A DNA stretch of 64,000 nucleotides, taken from contig JBCDBO010000010.1 of assembly GCA_039183535.1 (NCBI GenBank), positions 7,273-71,272 on the forward strand, written 5' to 3'. Positions within the stretch are counted from its first letter, which is position 1, and each line of letters begins with the position of its first letter. Shown here in pieces: positions 17,396 through 26,486 of this stretch. This DNA comes from JBCAXA01 sp039183535. Its GTDB lineage: Bacteria > Pseudomonadota > Gammaproteobacteria > Steroidobacterales > Woeseiaceae. The notes beneath the pieces were generated by a model, which was not told the DNA's origin, ran no database searches, and was given only the letters and a program-made list of their open reading frames with translations. The translations under genes and the position numbers were made by a program.

Positions 17396-18141
17396 TAGTT
17401 CTCGCCAAGCCACGCGGTCACGCGATCGAGTTGACCGTGGTGTGTTAAGTCGGTCTTTAGCGGCGTCACCGATACAGATCCGGAGTCTACGGCGTGAAAA
17501 TCGGTCCCAGGACCGGCATCCGCACCGTCACCGGCCGCGCCGATCCAATACACCTCACGACCCTTGGGGTCGCTGCTGCGCTGCACCGGTTCGGAGCGAT
17601 GGCGGAACCCAAGCCGGGTCGCTTGGATTCCTCGAATGCTCGCAAATGGTGCGTCTGGAACATTGACGTTTAAGATCGTGTCGGCGGGTAGCGGATCGGC
17701 CTCCAGCCGGTCCAGCAAGCGATCGACAACAGCCGCCGCCGCATCGAAATGCTGTGGTCGATGACCGGCTAGCGATACGGCGATGGCAGGCCAGCCCAAA
17801 AAGCGTCCTTCCATAGCAGCGGCGACGGTGCCCGAGTAAATCGTATCGTCGCCAAGGTTCGCACCATGATTGATGCCGGAGATAACCATGTCCGGGGAAT
17901 CGTCGAACAAGCCGGTTAACGCAAGATGAACGCAGTCGGACGGCGTACCGTTGACACACCAGGTAACGTCATTAATCCGTTGCACGCGAAGTGGGTTTTC
18001 CAACGTCAACGAATTACTCGCGCCACTGCGATTTCGATCGGGCGCTACGACACGGATATCGGCGCGACGCTGCACCGTTCGGACCAGCGCGGCGATGCCT
18101 TCCGAACGATATCCATCATCGTTGCTGATCAGAATTTTCAC
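17395..18141 (-). CDS. surE: 5'/3'-nucleotidase SurE
   Basis: 248 residues, the normal length. The metal site is in KILISNDDGY (Asp8, Asp9), with NRSGASNSLT and VISGINHGANLGDDTIYSGTV as further family motifs. The start is GTG at 18141. It is coupled to pcm and lies opposite smr, sharing an intergenic region of about 130 bases. The surE-pcm-nlpD set is linked to stationary-phase survival in enteric bacteria. Confidence 0.97.
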   Translation of the reverse strand: MKILISNDDGYRSEGIAALVRTVQRRADIRVVAPDRNRSGASNSLTLENPLRVQRINDVTWCVNGTPSDCVHLALTGLFDDSPDMVISGINHGANLGDDTIYSGTVAAAMEGRFLGWPAIAVSLAGHRPQHFDAAAAVVDRLLDRLEADPLPADTILNVNVPDAPFASIRGIQATRLGFRHRSEPVQRSSDPKGREVYWIGAAGDGADAGPGTDFHAVDSGSVSVTPLKTDLTHHGQLDRVTAWLGEN

Positions 18142-18272
18142 GCGGATGACCCGTCTTTCACCTAAGCCGGTACTATACTGCGAATGGCTGGATAAGTCGG
18201 CTTACGGAGCGCACTCGCGGCGGTGCCACGCTGCACTTCACAAAGCCATTGATGCGGTGTTGGGGAACGCGT

Positions 18273-18815
18273 GTGGCGAACGATCAAGATGACGATGACG
18301 ACGAGGTATTTCGCCGCTCCGTCGGCGATGTGAAGCCGCTGCCGCAGAGTGACCGCGTAGAGCCCTACCGGCCACCAATCCGTCCCGATGCGCGCTTTCG
18401 CCGCGCCGACGACGCCGATGTACTTGCACAAAGTCTGAACCCCGATCGGGAAGCGCTTGAGCAACTCACCGGCGCACGTTTGTCGCACCGGCGCAGCGAT
18501 GTCAGCGAACGCACACTGAAACGCCTAGCGCGCGGTGACTACCGAATCCAAGGCGAAATTGACTTGCACGGCATGACCGCAGTCGAAGCGCGAGAGGCGT
18601 TAGCGGAGTTTATCAGCACCGCGCGACGCGATGGGATCAGTGCAGTAAGAGTTGTACACGGCAAAGGGCTCGGCAGCGGACCGCGAGGTCCGGTGTTAAA
18701 AGCGGCTGTTAATCGCGCGTTGCGCCGCAATGCAGCGGTTCTAGCCTTCGTGTCGGCACGCTTAGTCGACGGCGGTACGGGCGCACTCTACGTGTTGCTT
18801 GATACGCGGTTGTGA
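18273..18815 (+). CDS. Smr-domain protein
   Basis: About 180 residues. An acidic start (NDQDDDDDEVF) precedes a basic middle and a C-terminal Smr domain (about residues 95-175). It has the LDLHG-type motif (EIDLHGMTAVEAREAL) and VRVVHGKGLGS. Smr domains are endonucleases; stand-alone SmrB-type proteins cleave mRNA at collided ribosomes. I chose the GTG at 18273 (GGGG Shine-Dalgarno about 6 bases before); an ATG at 18249 is possible. Its 3' end overlaps truD by 28 bases. Confidence 0.9.
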   Translation: MANDQDDDDDEVFRRSVGDVKPLPQSDRVEPYRPPIRPDARFRRADDADVLAQSLNPDREALEQLTGARLSHRRSDVSERTLKRLARGDYRIQGEIDLHGMTAVEAREALAEFISTARRDGISAVRVVHGKGLGSGPRGPVLKAAVNRALRRNAAVLAFVSARLVDGGTGALYVLLDTRL

Positions 18816-19888
18816 ATGCTCGTATCTGTTACATCAACAAGCTCGGCGAGTAGCGCCGTCGCAAAGCTCCCAACCGGCAATGTAAATTCCAAACGTAGAC
18901 ACGCTGCCTCGGCATCGTATAGGTAGGTTAGGTCGCCAGCCATTACCCGCACTGGACGGAGCATCGACGCTGACCGACTCTGCTCCAACCAGGTTCGCCA
19001 GTGCCGTTTATCGAGTGCATCGATACTCGCTCGCTCGAGCTCGGCAGCCGCACCCGAGAGCGACGAGCCGTCTTGCCCCCAAAGTGTTGCACTGGGGTGA
19101 ATGTCACCGGCCGCCGTCCGCTCGGGCAGCGCCGGGTCGTCGAGATCGACCTCGAAATGCGAACGGCTGCCGGCCAGTATCGCCCGATCACCGTCCCTCC
19201 ATTCGAGTAAGCGGCCCTCGCCGACTCGCCGAGCCGTGAATCCGTTGAAAAGGAAACTGCGCGCAGCGGATACGGCAAACTCGCGTTTCGGTCCCCGCGC
19301 TCGTCCGCCGTTTGCTAGTCGCTCAGCCAAATCGAGATTGCTGCAGTCGCGGCCAAAACGCTGCCGCCCGAAATAGTTCGGAAACCCGTAACGGCGCAGC
19401 CGATCGATACGCTCGGCCAGCGCCTCGCTAGCGAATGAGACATCACGAATGACAAGCGCAAACGTGTTACTCCGATGCGTTCCGCGTCGCAGCTTACGCC
19501 GCGCCGCCGCGCACTCAAGAATGCTGACGTCGGTATCGATGGGGCCAACGGCCAGTCGTGGATCCGCTGCTGGGATCGGTACGCTGAACCATTGTTCGGT
19601 TATCGCATAGCGATCTTTAAGTCCGCTAAAGCCGACTTCGCGAACAGCGACCCCGCAATGCGCCGCTAGCAGCTTACTCACCCAAGGCGTCGTTGCCCCG
19701 GTCTTGCGAACGCGCAGCCACGTGTGAGGCCCATCGCCGTCGGGTACGAAACCCAACTGCTCAGTGACTTGAAAATCCGCGTTGTTGACCCGCAGTAGAC
19801 CGTGGCTCAGCGGCGCGCCGTGCCAATTCGGCCATTGCGGCGATTGCGAGCACTCAGGGAACGATTTGATAGAACGTCTCGCGCACAC
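18788..19888 (-). CDS. truD: tRNA pseudouridine-13 synthase
   Basis: 366 residues. The catalytic Asp lies in GFSGLKDRYAITEQWFSV, and NYFGRQRFGRD is the second family signature. The start is a GTG at 19888, which overlaps the end of ftsB by 35 bases; no later in-frame start precedes the conserved DFQVTEQLGF. In E. coli, ispD and ispF lie between ftsB and truD; here they are absent. Confidence 0.95.
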   Translation of the reverse strand: MCARRSIKSFPECSQSPQWPNWHGAPLSHGLLRVNNADFQVTEQLGFVPDGDGPHTWLRVRKTGATTPWVSKLLAAHCGVAVREVGFSGLKDRYAITEQWFSVPIPAADPRLAVGPIDTDVSILECAAARRKLRRGTHRSNTFALVIRDVSFASEALAERIDRLRRYGFPNYFGRQRFGRDCSNLDLAERLANGGRARGPKREFAVSAARSFLFNGFTARRVGEGRLLEWRDGDRAILAGSRSHFEVDLDDPALPERTAAGDIHPSATLWGQDGSSLSGAAAELERASIDALDKRHWRTWLEQSRSASMLRPVRVMAGDLTYLYDAEAACLRLEFTLPVGSFATALLAELVDVTDTSIHNRVSSNT

Positions 19889-20123
19889 CGATCATCCCGA
19901 GATCGGTCCGAGCGCGTTCTTCGGTCGCCTCGAAACGGTTCTTTAAGTTGTCGACTTCGGCGAACAACGCCTGATTACGCTCGCGCAGCCGATCGTTTTC
20001 GGCGCGCGCTTCCACGACCGCTTGACGGACCTCCCGTGTTTTGCGGTGCCCGTCTGCCGACAGCCACAGCATTCCCTGCAGCCAGGCCAGCAATAACACC
20101 AAACACCCGCAAACGTAGCGCAT
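19854..20123 (-). CDS. ftsB: Cell division protein FtsB
   Basis: 89 residues: one N-terminal transmembrane helix (MRYVCGCLVLLLAWLQGML) followed by a coiled coil (VRQAVVEARAENDRLRERNQALFAEVDNLKNR) and a short tail (ARTDLGMIGVRETFYQIVP). This is the standard FtsB plan; it pairs with FtsL and FtsQ in the divisome. The ATG at 20123 starts the helix, although the open frame runs further upstream into eno. It sits 22 bases after eno. Confidence 0.95.
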   Translation of the reverse strand: MRYVCGCLVLLLAWLQGMLWLSADGHRKTREVRQAVVEARAENDRLRERNQALFAEVDNLKNRFEATEERARTDLGMIGVRETFYQIVP

Positions 20124-20145
20124 CCGCCTTTTTCGCTCCCGACGA

Positions 20146-21429
20146 CTACCGACCGATCGATGCAGGAAACGCTTGCCGACCGGGATACGAAGCCCGTCCG
20201 CCGAGTTCCGCCTCGATGCGAAGTAGCTGATTATACTTCGCGATTCTGTCAGAACGCGACATCGAACCGGTTTTGATCTGGGTTGCCGTCGTGGCAACCG
20301 CGATATCGGCGATCGTCGCATCTTCGGTTTCGCCGGATCGATGTGAGACTACCGCGGAATAGCCAGCTTTCGTGGCCATCTCGATCGCCGCCAGGGTCTC
20401 CGTTAGCGTGCCGATCTGGTTGGGCTTGATCAAAATCGAGTTGCCGATATTACGGTCGATGCCCTGGGCCAAGATGGACGTATTGGTGACAAACAAGTCG
20501 TCGCCGACCAGTTGGACACGATCGCCCAACGCATTGGTCAGTTCGGCCCAGCCGTCCCAATCGTCTTCGCCCATACCGTCTTCAATCGTAACGATCGGGT
20601 AACGTTGGGTCAGATCGTCCAAATACGCGCAAAACTCGCTGGCGTTGAAACGTCGATCTTCCGACTCGAGCGTGTAAACGCCGTCCGCGTAGAATTCTGT
20701 GCTCGCAACGTCAAGTCCCAGCAGCACATCGCCACCGAGTGAGTAACCCGCCTGCTCAACGGCCTCACCGATAACGTCGAGCGCCGCTTCGTTGGACGGC
20801 AAATCCGGCGCGAAACCACCTTCATCACCGACCGCTGTATTCAGCCCGCGCTTGGCGAGTACGTGCTTTAGCGTATGAAAGACTTCCGCGCCGCAGCGTA
20901 GGGCCTCGCTGAAGTTCACGGCGCCTACCGGGAGGATCATGAACTCTTGGATATCGACACTGTTGTCCGCGTGTGCGCCGCCATTGATGATGTTCATCAT
21001 CGGCACCGGCATCTCAGTCCCATCACCGAGCGTCGCATATAATGATTGATGTTGGCTGGCTGCATTGGCCTTGGCCGCGGCCAAGGACACGGCCAGCAAA
21101 GCATTGGCGCCTAAGCGAGCTTTATTATCGGTGCCATCAAGCTCGATTAAGCGTTCATCAAGCGCTCGTTGGTCGGCGACTGACTGACCACGCAAGGCAG
21201 CGACTATCTCACCGTTGACGCTCGCACACGCACGCAGCACACCTTTTCCAAGATAGCGCTCGGCATCGCCATCACGCAGCTCACACGCTTCTCGTGACCC
21301 GGTCGATGCACCGCTAGGGACCGCCGCACGGCCACGCAGACCGCTGTCTAGTACGACATCGGCCTCGACGGTAGGATTGCCGCGCGAGTCGATGACCTCG
21401 CGCGCGATGATGTCACTGATCGTGCTCAT
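20146..21429 (-). CDS. eno: Enolase
   Basis: 427 residues. Interconverts 2-phosphoglycerate and phosphoenolpyruvate. The N-terminal region (AREVIDSRGNPTVEADV), metal-ligand region (LGLDVASTEFY, VTIEDGMGEDDW, LVGDDLFVTN) and C-terminal signature (ILIKPNQIGTLTETL, SHRSGETEDATIAD) are all intact. It follows kdsA and leads into ftsB. Confidence 0.99.
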   Translation of the reverse strand: MSTISDIIAREVIDSRGNPTVEADVVLDSGLRGRAAVPSGASTGSREACELRDGDAERYLGKGVLRACASVNGEIVAALRGQSVADQRALDERLIELDGTDNKARLGANALLAVSLAAAKANAASQHQSLYATLGDGTEMPVPMMNIINGGAHADNSVDIQEFMILPVGAVNFSEALRCGAEVFHTLKHVLAKRGLNTAVGDEGGFAPDLPSNEAALDVIGEAVEQAGYSLGGDVLLGLDVASTEFYADGVYTLESEDRRFNASEFCAYLDDLTQRYPIVTIEDGMGEDDWDGWAELTNALGDRVQLVGDDLFVTNTSILAQGIDRNIGNSILIKPNQIGTLTETLAAIEMATKAGYSAVVSHRSGETEDATIADIAVATTATQIKTGSMSRSDRIAKYNQLLRIEAELGGRASYPGRQAFPASIGR

Positions 21430-21463
21430 TCAGTCTGTTCCTCGGAAAGTCGGATGGGTGTGA

Positions 21464-22315
21464 TTACGTCGGCGGTGCGAGACCGTACTCAGCTTCCAGG
21501 AAGCCGCCGCGTTTGACCGCTGCATCGATCTCCTGCAGGGCGGTCAGTAACGCTTCCATTTGACTGAGTGGCCAGGCATTCGGGCCGTCAGAGAGTGCAT
21601 TTTCCGGGTCTTCGTGCGTTTCCATAAACAGGCCAGCCACACCGACCGCAACAGCCGCCCGAGCGAGAACCGGAACAAACTCACGTTGACCACCCGATGC
21701 TTTGCCTTGACCACCTGGTAGTTGCACCGAGTGCGTAGCATCGAAGACTACCGGCGCACCGGTTGCACGCATAACGGCGAGCGAGCGCATGTCCGACACA
21801 AGATTGTTGTAGCCGAACGTGAAGCCACGTTCGCAAACCATGATTTGTGTATTGCCGGTCGAACGGGCTTTGTCGACAACATTGCCCATTTCCCACGGCG
21901 ATAGGAACTGGCCTTTCTTAATGTTCACCGCGATGCCTTGCGAGGCGGCGTTGACGATGAAATTTGTCTGTCGGCACAAAAACGCTGGGGTCTGAATAAT
22001 GTCGACGACGTCGGCGACACGCTCGAGTGGCGTATCCTCGTGGACGTCGGTCAACACCGGTAATTCAAATGTTCGCTTGACCTTCGCTAAGATTTCGAGG
22101 CCTTCGTCGATTCCAGGGCCGCGAAAACTTTTTGCCGAACTGCGGTTTGCTTTATCAAACGACGACTTGTACACCAACGGTACACCGAGGCGATCCGTTA
22201 GCCGTTTCAGCGCGTCCGCATGACGAAATGCCGACTCCTCACTTTCGATCACGCACGTACCGGCGATCAGAAAAAACGGCTGATCAAGCCCTACGTCGTA
22301 GCCAGCAATCTTCAC
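21464..22315 (-). CDS. kdsA: 3-deoxy-8-phosphooctulonate (Kdo8P) synthase, probable class II
   Basis: 283 residues. Condenses phosphoenolpyruvate and arabinose 5-phosphate for the Kdo of lipopolysaccharide. KSSFDKANRSS, KKGQFLSPW and DATHSVQLPGGQG are conserved. Residue 21 in the sequence IAGTCVIES is cysteine, where E. coli KdsA has asparagine. Cysteine there is a metal ligand in the metal-dependent (class II) enzymes such as that of Aquifex. The start overlaps the pyrG stop by 4 bases. Confidence 0.97.
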   Translation of the reverse strand: MKIAGYDVGLDQPFFLIAGTCVIESEESAFRHADALKRLTDRLGVPLVYKSSFDKANRSSAKSFRGPGIDEGLEILAKVKRTFELPVLTDVHEDTPLERVADVVDIIQTPAFLCRQTNFIVNAASQGIAVNIKKGQFLSPWEMGNVVDKARSTGNTQIMVCERGFTFGYNNLVSDMRSLAVMRATGAPVVFDATHSVQLPGGQGKASGGQREFVPVLARAAVAVGVAGLFMETHEDPENALSDGPNAWPLSQMEALLTALQEIDAAVKRGGFLEAEYGLAPPT

Positions 22316-23958
22316 GCGCTGGCTGCCTCCAGCTCACTCGCCGTGCTGTACTCCCGCGCGGCCAATACGAAGCTCGTAAACAATGGATGGCCATCGCGCG
22401 GGTTCGATGTGAATTCCGGGTGGAACTGACTGGCAACGAACCAGCGATGCGTAGGCAACTCGACAATTTCGACGAGATCATCAACCGATAAGCCGCTAAA
22501 GCGCATCCCAGCGCTCGCCAAGGCCTGCCGATAATTGTTGTTGACCTCGTATCGATGACGATGCCGCTCGCGAATGACATCGGCACCGTAGACATCGCGG
22601 ACCATCGAATCGGGTTGCAAATGAATTTCCTGGGCACCAAGGCGCATAGTTCCACCAAGATCAGACGATTCGTTGCGCTGTTGGAGCGCGCCGTCTTGCT
22701 CTTGCCACTCGGTGATCAATGCAACGACTTTGTCAGCGGCACCGGCGTTGAACTCTGTCGAGTGCGCGTCAGCAAATCCGCAAACATTACGCGCATATTC
22801 GATCACCGCGGCCTGCATACCTAGGCAAATACCGAGATACGGAACGTCGTTCTCGCGCGCGTACTGGACCGTCTGCACCTTGCCCTCGATACCGCGGCCG
22901 CCAAAACCACCCGGCACGAGAATCGCATCCATGTCCGCCAAAACGCCTAGGCCATCGCGTTCGATGTCCTGACTTTCGATGTAGTGAATGTTGACCCGCG
23001 TCGAGGTTTGAATACCGGCGTGCAACAACGCTTCGGATAGCGAGATATACGAGTCGCGAAACTCCATATATTTTCCGACCATCGCGATACTGACCTCGGC
23101 CTCGGGCGAGCGCCGCGCATCGACAACCCGTTGCCACTCGCTAAGGTCAGCCGCTGCCGCGTCAACCGAGAGCTGGCGCACCACTAACTCGTCCATACCT
23201 TGCTCGTGCAGCATCATCGGGATTTCGTACAGATCGTTCGCATCGTGCGCCGAAATCACGGCGTTCTCCTGCACGTTGGTGAACAGTGCGATTTTGCGAC
23301 GCTGTTCGACCGGCAGCGGTAATTCCGAACGACAAACCAAAATATCGGGTTGAATACCGATCGAGCGCAGTTCTTTCACCGAATGCTGCGTTGGTTTGGT
23401 TTTGATCTCCTTCGAGGCAGCGATAAACGGTACCAACGTTAGATGCACGTAGACGCAGCGATCTCGGCCGAGTTCCACGCCAAGCTGGCGAATCGCTTCA
23501 AGAAACGGGAGCGACTCGATGTCGCCAACGGTACCGCCGATCTCAACGAGGCAAATGTCCGCATCACCGGCGCCGCGATGAACACAGGTTTTGATCTCGT
23601 CGGTGATATGCGGGATAACTTGGACAGTCGCGCCGAGATATTCGCCGCGTCGCTCCTTGGCGATGACCGACTCGTAAATACGACCTGTCGTGTAGTTGGA
23701 GTGGCGCCCGGTCACCGTTCGAACGAAGCGCTCGTAGTGCCCGAGGTCGAGATCGGTTTCCGTTCCGTCGTCGGTGACAAACACCTCACCGTGTTGAAAC
23801 GGACTCATCGTGCCCGGATCGACGTTGATGTACGGGTCTAGCTTGATCATGCTGACGCTCAAGCCTCGCGACTCGAGAATAGCGCCCATACTGGCGGCCG
23901 TGATGCCTTTTCCTAACGAGGAAACGACGCCACCGGTAAAAAAAACGAACGAGGTCAT
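22312..23958 (-). CDS. pyrG: CTP synthase
   Basis: 548 residues. Amidates UTP to CTP. The N-terminal amidoligase domain is clear (VFFTGGVVSSLGKGITAAS), with the interdomain linker and a C-terminal class I glutaminase domain. That domain has the catalytic Cys in YLGICLGMQAA and the His/Glu in SQFHPEFTSNP. The preceding 174-base gap may hold its promoter. Confidence 0.99.
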   Translation of the reverse strand: MTSFVFFTGGVVSSLGKGITAASMGAILESRGLSVSMIKLDPYINVDPGTMSPFQHGEVFVTDDGTETDLDLGHYERFVRTVTGRHSNYTTGRIYESVIAKERRGEYLGATVQVIPHITDEIKTCVHRGAGDADICLVEIGGTVGDIESLPFLEAIRQLGVELGRDRCVYVHLTLVPFIAASKEIKTKPTQHSVKELRSIGIQPDILVCRSELPLPVEQRRKIALFTNVQENAVISAHDANDLYEIPMMLHEQGMDELVVRQLSVDAAAADLSEWQRVVDARRSPEAEVSIAMVGKYMEFRDSYISLSEALLHAGIQTSTRVNIHYIESQDIERDGLGVLADMDAILVPGGFGGRGIEGKVQTVQYARENDVPYLGICLGMQAAVIEYARNVCGFADAHSTEFNAGAADKVVALITEWQEQDGALQQRNESSDLGGTMRLGAQEIHLQPDSMVRDVYGADVIRERHRHRYEVNNNYRQALASAGMRFSGLSVDDLVEIVELPTHRWFVASQFHPEFTSNPRDGHPLFTSFVLAAREYSTASELEAASA

Positions 23959-23997
23959 GCCTGCTTCCGTAAACGCGTTGCGGGGCCGGAAAGCAGT

Positions 23998-24046
23998 TTA
24001 GGGCCAGCGCGAAGGTGTGCTGCCGGTCGGCGGGTCCGGCCCTTAA
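23998..24046 (-). repeat. Imperfect inverted repeat in the pyrG upstream region
   Basis: Arms TTAGGGCC (23998-24005) and GGCCCTTAA (24038-24046) can pair with one bulged base around a loop of about 32 bases. It would lie in the pyrG 5' leader, 40-90 bases before the ATG. No U-tract follows, so it is not an obvious terminator or attenuator. The rest of the gap from 23959 to 24132 shows nothing I can name. Confidence 0.3.
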
Positions 24047-24132
24047 TGTCGCCGCCCTGCTCTCGAAGACGGTGTTCCATGCTACAAGAGAAGGGACAAT
24101 CGCACAATCGACAATGACGCTGCAACGAGCAA

Positions 24133-25449
24133 CTAAATGGCCTGAATCACCGGTGCATCTCGCCAAGCAACCCGGAACCGATCGCCAGAATCAGTGCCGA
24201 CCGAGTGCCAGAGGTCGCCAACCGCAACGATACCGTCCTCGGCCGAGAGCAGCGGCAATCGGTCGCGCCACCAGGGCAACACCCGGGCGCTACGTAGCCA
24301 TTCCTTCAAACACTGCTGCGGCCGCTCTGGCCCGCTGTTAAGACGCTCACCACCGCGGCGAAAATGGACTCGCAGCCCAGCGCTCGGCAAACGAATGCCA
24401 TAGCCCGCGGTCGGCACCAGCTCTAGGCGTCCGTTCTGTCGCCCGAGTGAGTATGGACGCCCGGGGACGAGCGATCCGGCCTGCGGCGCGTCATTCGGCG
24501 GCACAACGTACAGTCGGCGCTGGTATAAGGCTACGCGATACCCAGGGCCATCGACACTGGCCCGATTGTCTGGACGAGGACTCGCCAACATGATGCGCAG
24601 CGCCTGTAGGCGCGCCGGTGGTGGCGGTCGCCGGCCTGCCAGCAGAAGCCATTCGCGCAGCAATACCAGCGTAGCGGACTCTGGAAGAACCCGTAACGGT
24701 GCGATCGCTAACGACCCATCGTGGCTTACCGCCCGGCCCAATCGCTGCCGCGCGGCGGCAACCGTTAGTCGATAGTCGTTGTTGAGATGATCGGCGGCCG
24801 CACTTAATCGAGCGCTAACATCAGGCCAACGGCGATCGACCAGCGGCAGCACCGTCTCGCGCAGGTACACGCGATCAAACCGGGTGTCGACGTTGTGCGG
24901 ATCGTCGGCGACGGGCGTTCCGATGTCGGTAGTTAGGGCAACGATTGCGGCGCGACTGAGAGACAACATTGGCCGGACGATAAAGCCAGCACCTAACGGT
25001 GCCACTCGGGGCATGGCGCGCAAGCCGCGCCCGCCTGCACCGCGAAACGCGTTTTGCAAAAATGTCTCGGCCTGGTCGTCGCGATGATGGCCCAACACGA
25101 CAACGTCGCCGGGGCACAGCGCCGCTGCAAGCGCCCGGTAGCGCGCATCCCGCGCGCGTTGTTCTGGCCCACCTCGCCCAGCCGTCGCAACCGCACCGTG
25201 AAAAACATCGAGTGGGACCGCGCAGCGGCGACACTGCTCATCGCAAATGGCCGCAAAGCGATCCGCGTCCGCTTGTAAGCCGTGATGAACGTGCCAGGCC
25301 GCGAGCCGCCAGCGCTGCGCGGCGGATAAGGCTAACAACAGCGCGAACGAGTCACGTCCGCCGCTGAGCGCCACGATAACGCGACGCGCCGGCAGACGAT
25401 GCTGGCGCAATGCCTCCGCGAACTGCTCGCAAATTTGCGTAGCCGTCAC
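24133..25449 (-). CDS. tilS: tRNA(Ile)-lysidine synthetase
   Basis: 438 residues. Converts cytidine 34 of tRNA-Ile to lysidine. The ATP-binding P-loop SGGRDSFALLLAL and the HHRDDQAETFLQNAFRGAG motif are present, with TilS substrate-binding and C-terminal domains (CLKEWLRSARVLPWWRDRLPLL). The start is GTG at 25449, 9 bases after accA. Confidence 0.96.
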   Translation of the reverse strand: MTATQICEQFAEALRQHRLPARRVIVALSGGRDSFALLLALSAAQRWRLAAWHVHHGLQADADRFAAICDEQCRRCAVPLDVFHGAVATAGRGGPEQRARDARYRALAAALCPGDVVVLGHHRDDQAETFLQNAFRGAGGRGLRAMPRVAPLGAGFIVRPMLSLSRAAIVALTTDIGTPVADDPHNVDTRFDRVYLRETVLPLVDRRWPDVSARLSAAADHLNNDYRLTVAAARQRLGRAVSHDGSLAIAPLRVLPESATLVLLREWLLLAGRRPPPPARLQALRIMLASPRPDNRASVDGPGYRVALYQRRLYVVPPNDAPQAGSLVPGRPYSLGRQNGRLELVPTAGYGIRLPSAGLRVHFRRGGERLNSGPERPQQCLKEWLRSARVLPWWRDRLPLLSAEDGIVAVGDLWHSVGTDSGDRFRVAWRDAPVIQAI

Positions 25450-25458
25450 GGCCAGGCG

Positions 25459-26418
25459 CTAGCTCGTCTTGAAACGGCCGTATTGTGCAATCCTCTGCGA
25501 GCGGGCTCGCAACAGATCGTCGATGTCGACGTCGCACAACGCATCGAGATGCATGACCAGCGCATTTTTGACGGCGGCCGATGCGGCCGGGTAGTCACGA
25601 TGCGCGCCACCCAGCGGTTCGGCCACAATGTCGTCCACTAGCGAATTTTCCTTGAGGCTGCTCGCCGTGATTTTCATTGCGTTGGCAGCCTCTTCGGCCT
25701 TGTCCGCGCTCTTCCACAAGATGCTGGCACACCCTTCCGGTGAGATGACCGAATAAACGGCGTACTCGAGCATCAGCAAACGATCGCCAACGCCAATTGC
25801 GAGCGCACCACCGGAACCGCCCTCGCCGATAACCAGCGTCACAATCGGTGTGCGCAGACGCGCCATCGTGTAGAGATTGCGCGCAATCGCTTCGCTCTGG
25901 CCGCGCTCCTCGGCACCGATGCCCGGGTAGGCGCCGGGCGTATCGATAAGGGTGATGATTGGCAGCGAGAATTTCTCGGCCATCTGCATTAAGCGGAGGG
26001 CTTTGCGGTAACCCTCCGGGCGCGGCATGCCGTAATTGCGCCGAACCCGTTCTTTGGTGTCGCGTCCTTTCTGGTGACCAATGACCATGACCGGCCGGTC
26101 ATCGAGTCGGGCCAGCCCACCGACGATCGCGAAATCATCGGCATACATGCGATCACCGTGCAGTTCCTGGAAGTCTTCCATGATCGAGCCGACGTAGTCG
26201 AGCATGTAAGGGCGCAGCGGGTGGCGCGCCAACTGCGCGATCTGCCAGGCCGATAAGTCCGAGAAAATACTCTGCGTCAGCGCCTCGCATTTGGCCGTTA
26301 GCCGCTGCACTTCCTCGCCGATGTTGATCTCGGAGTCATCGTCGACATGTCGCAAAGCTTCGATTTTTGCCTGCAACTCGGCGATGGGTCGTTCAAATTC
26401 GAGATAGTCCACGGCCAT
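25459..26418 (-). CDS. accA: Acetyl-CoA carboxylase carboxyltransferase alpha subunit
   Basis: 319 residues, identical in length to E. coli AccA. The ATG at 26418 gives MAVDYLEFERPIAELQAKIEAL, the usual opening; a longer frame reaches 26481. PRPEGYRKALRLMQMAEKF and IGEGGSGGALAIGVGDRLLM are the conserved acyl-CoA-binding regions. It follows dnaE as in most gammaproteobacteria. Confidence 0.98.
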   Translation of the reverse strand: MAVDYLEFERPIAELQAKIEALRHVDDDSEINIGEEVQRLTAKCEALTQSIFSDLSAWQIAQLARHPLRPYMLDYVGSIMEDFQELHGDRMYADDFAIVGGLARLDDRPVMVIGHQKGRDTKERVRRNYGMPRPEGYRKALRLMQMAEKFSLPIITLIDTPGAYPGIGAEERGQSEAIARNLYTMARLRTPIVTLVIGEGGSGGALAIGVGDRLLMLEYAVYSVISPEGCASILWKSADKAEEAANAMKITASSLKENSLVDDIVAEPLGGAHRDYPAASAAVKNALVMHLDALCDVDIDDLLRARSQRIAQYGRFKTS

Positions 26419-26486
26419 CCCCAACAGAGCTCGTTCAGGGCGCAAAGGATAGGCAACCGACGTCGCGGCCGCAACGTGCATCGCCG

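Noticed and set aside
18142..18272. Promoters between surE and smr (TATACT on plus, TATAGT on minus)
   Set aside because: Good -10-like hexamers on both strands but no acceptable -35 at 16-18 bases; too weak to list.
23959..24132. Sigma-70 promoter for pyrG (TTGTGC, 17 bases, TAGCAT on the minus strand)
   Set aside because: Only 3 of 6 and 4 of 6 matches to consensus; not better than chance in this length.
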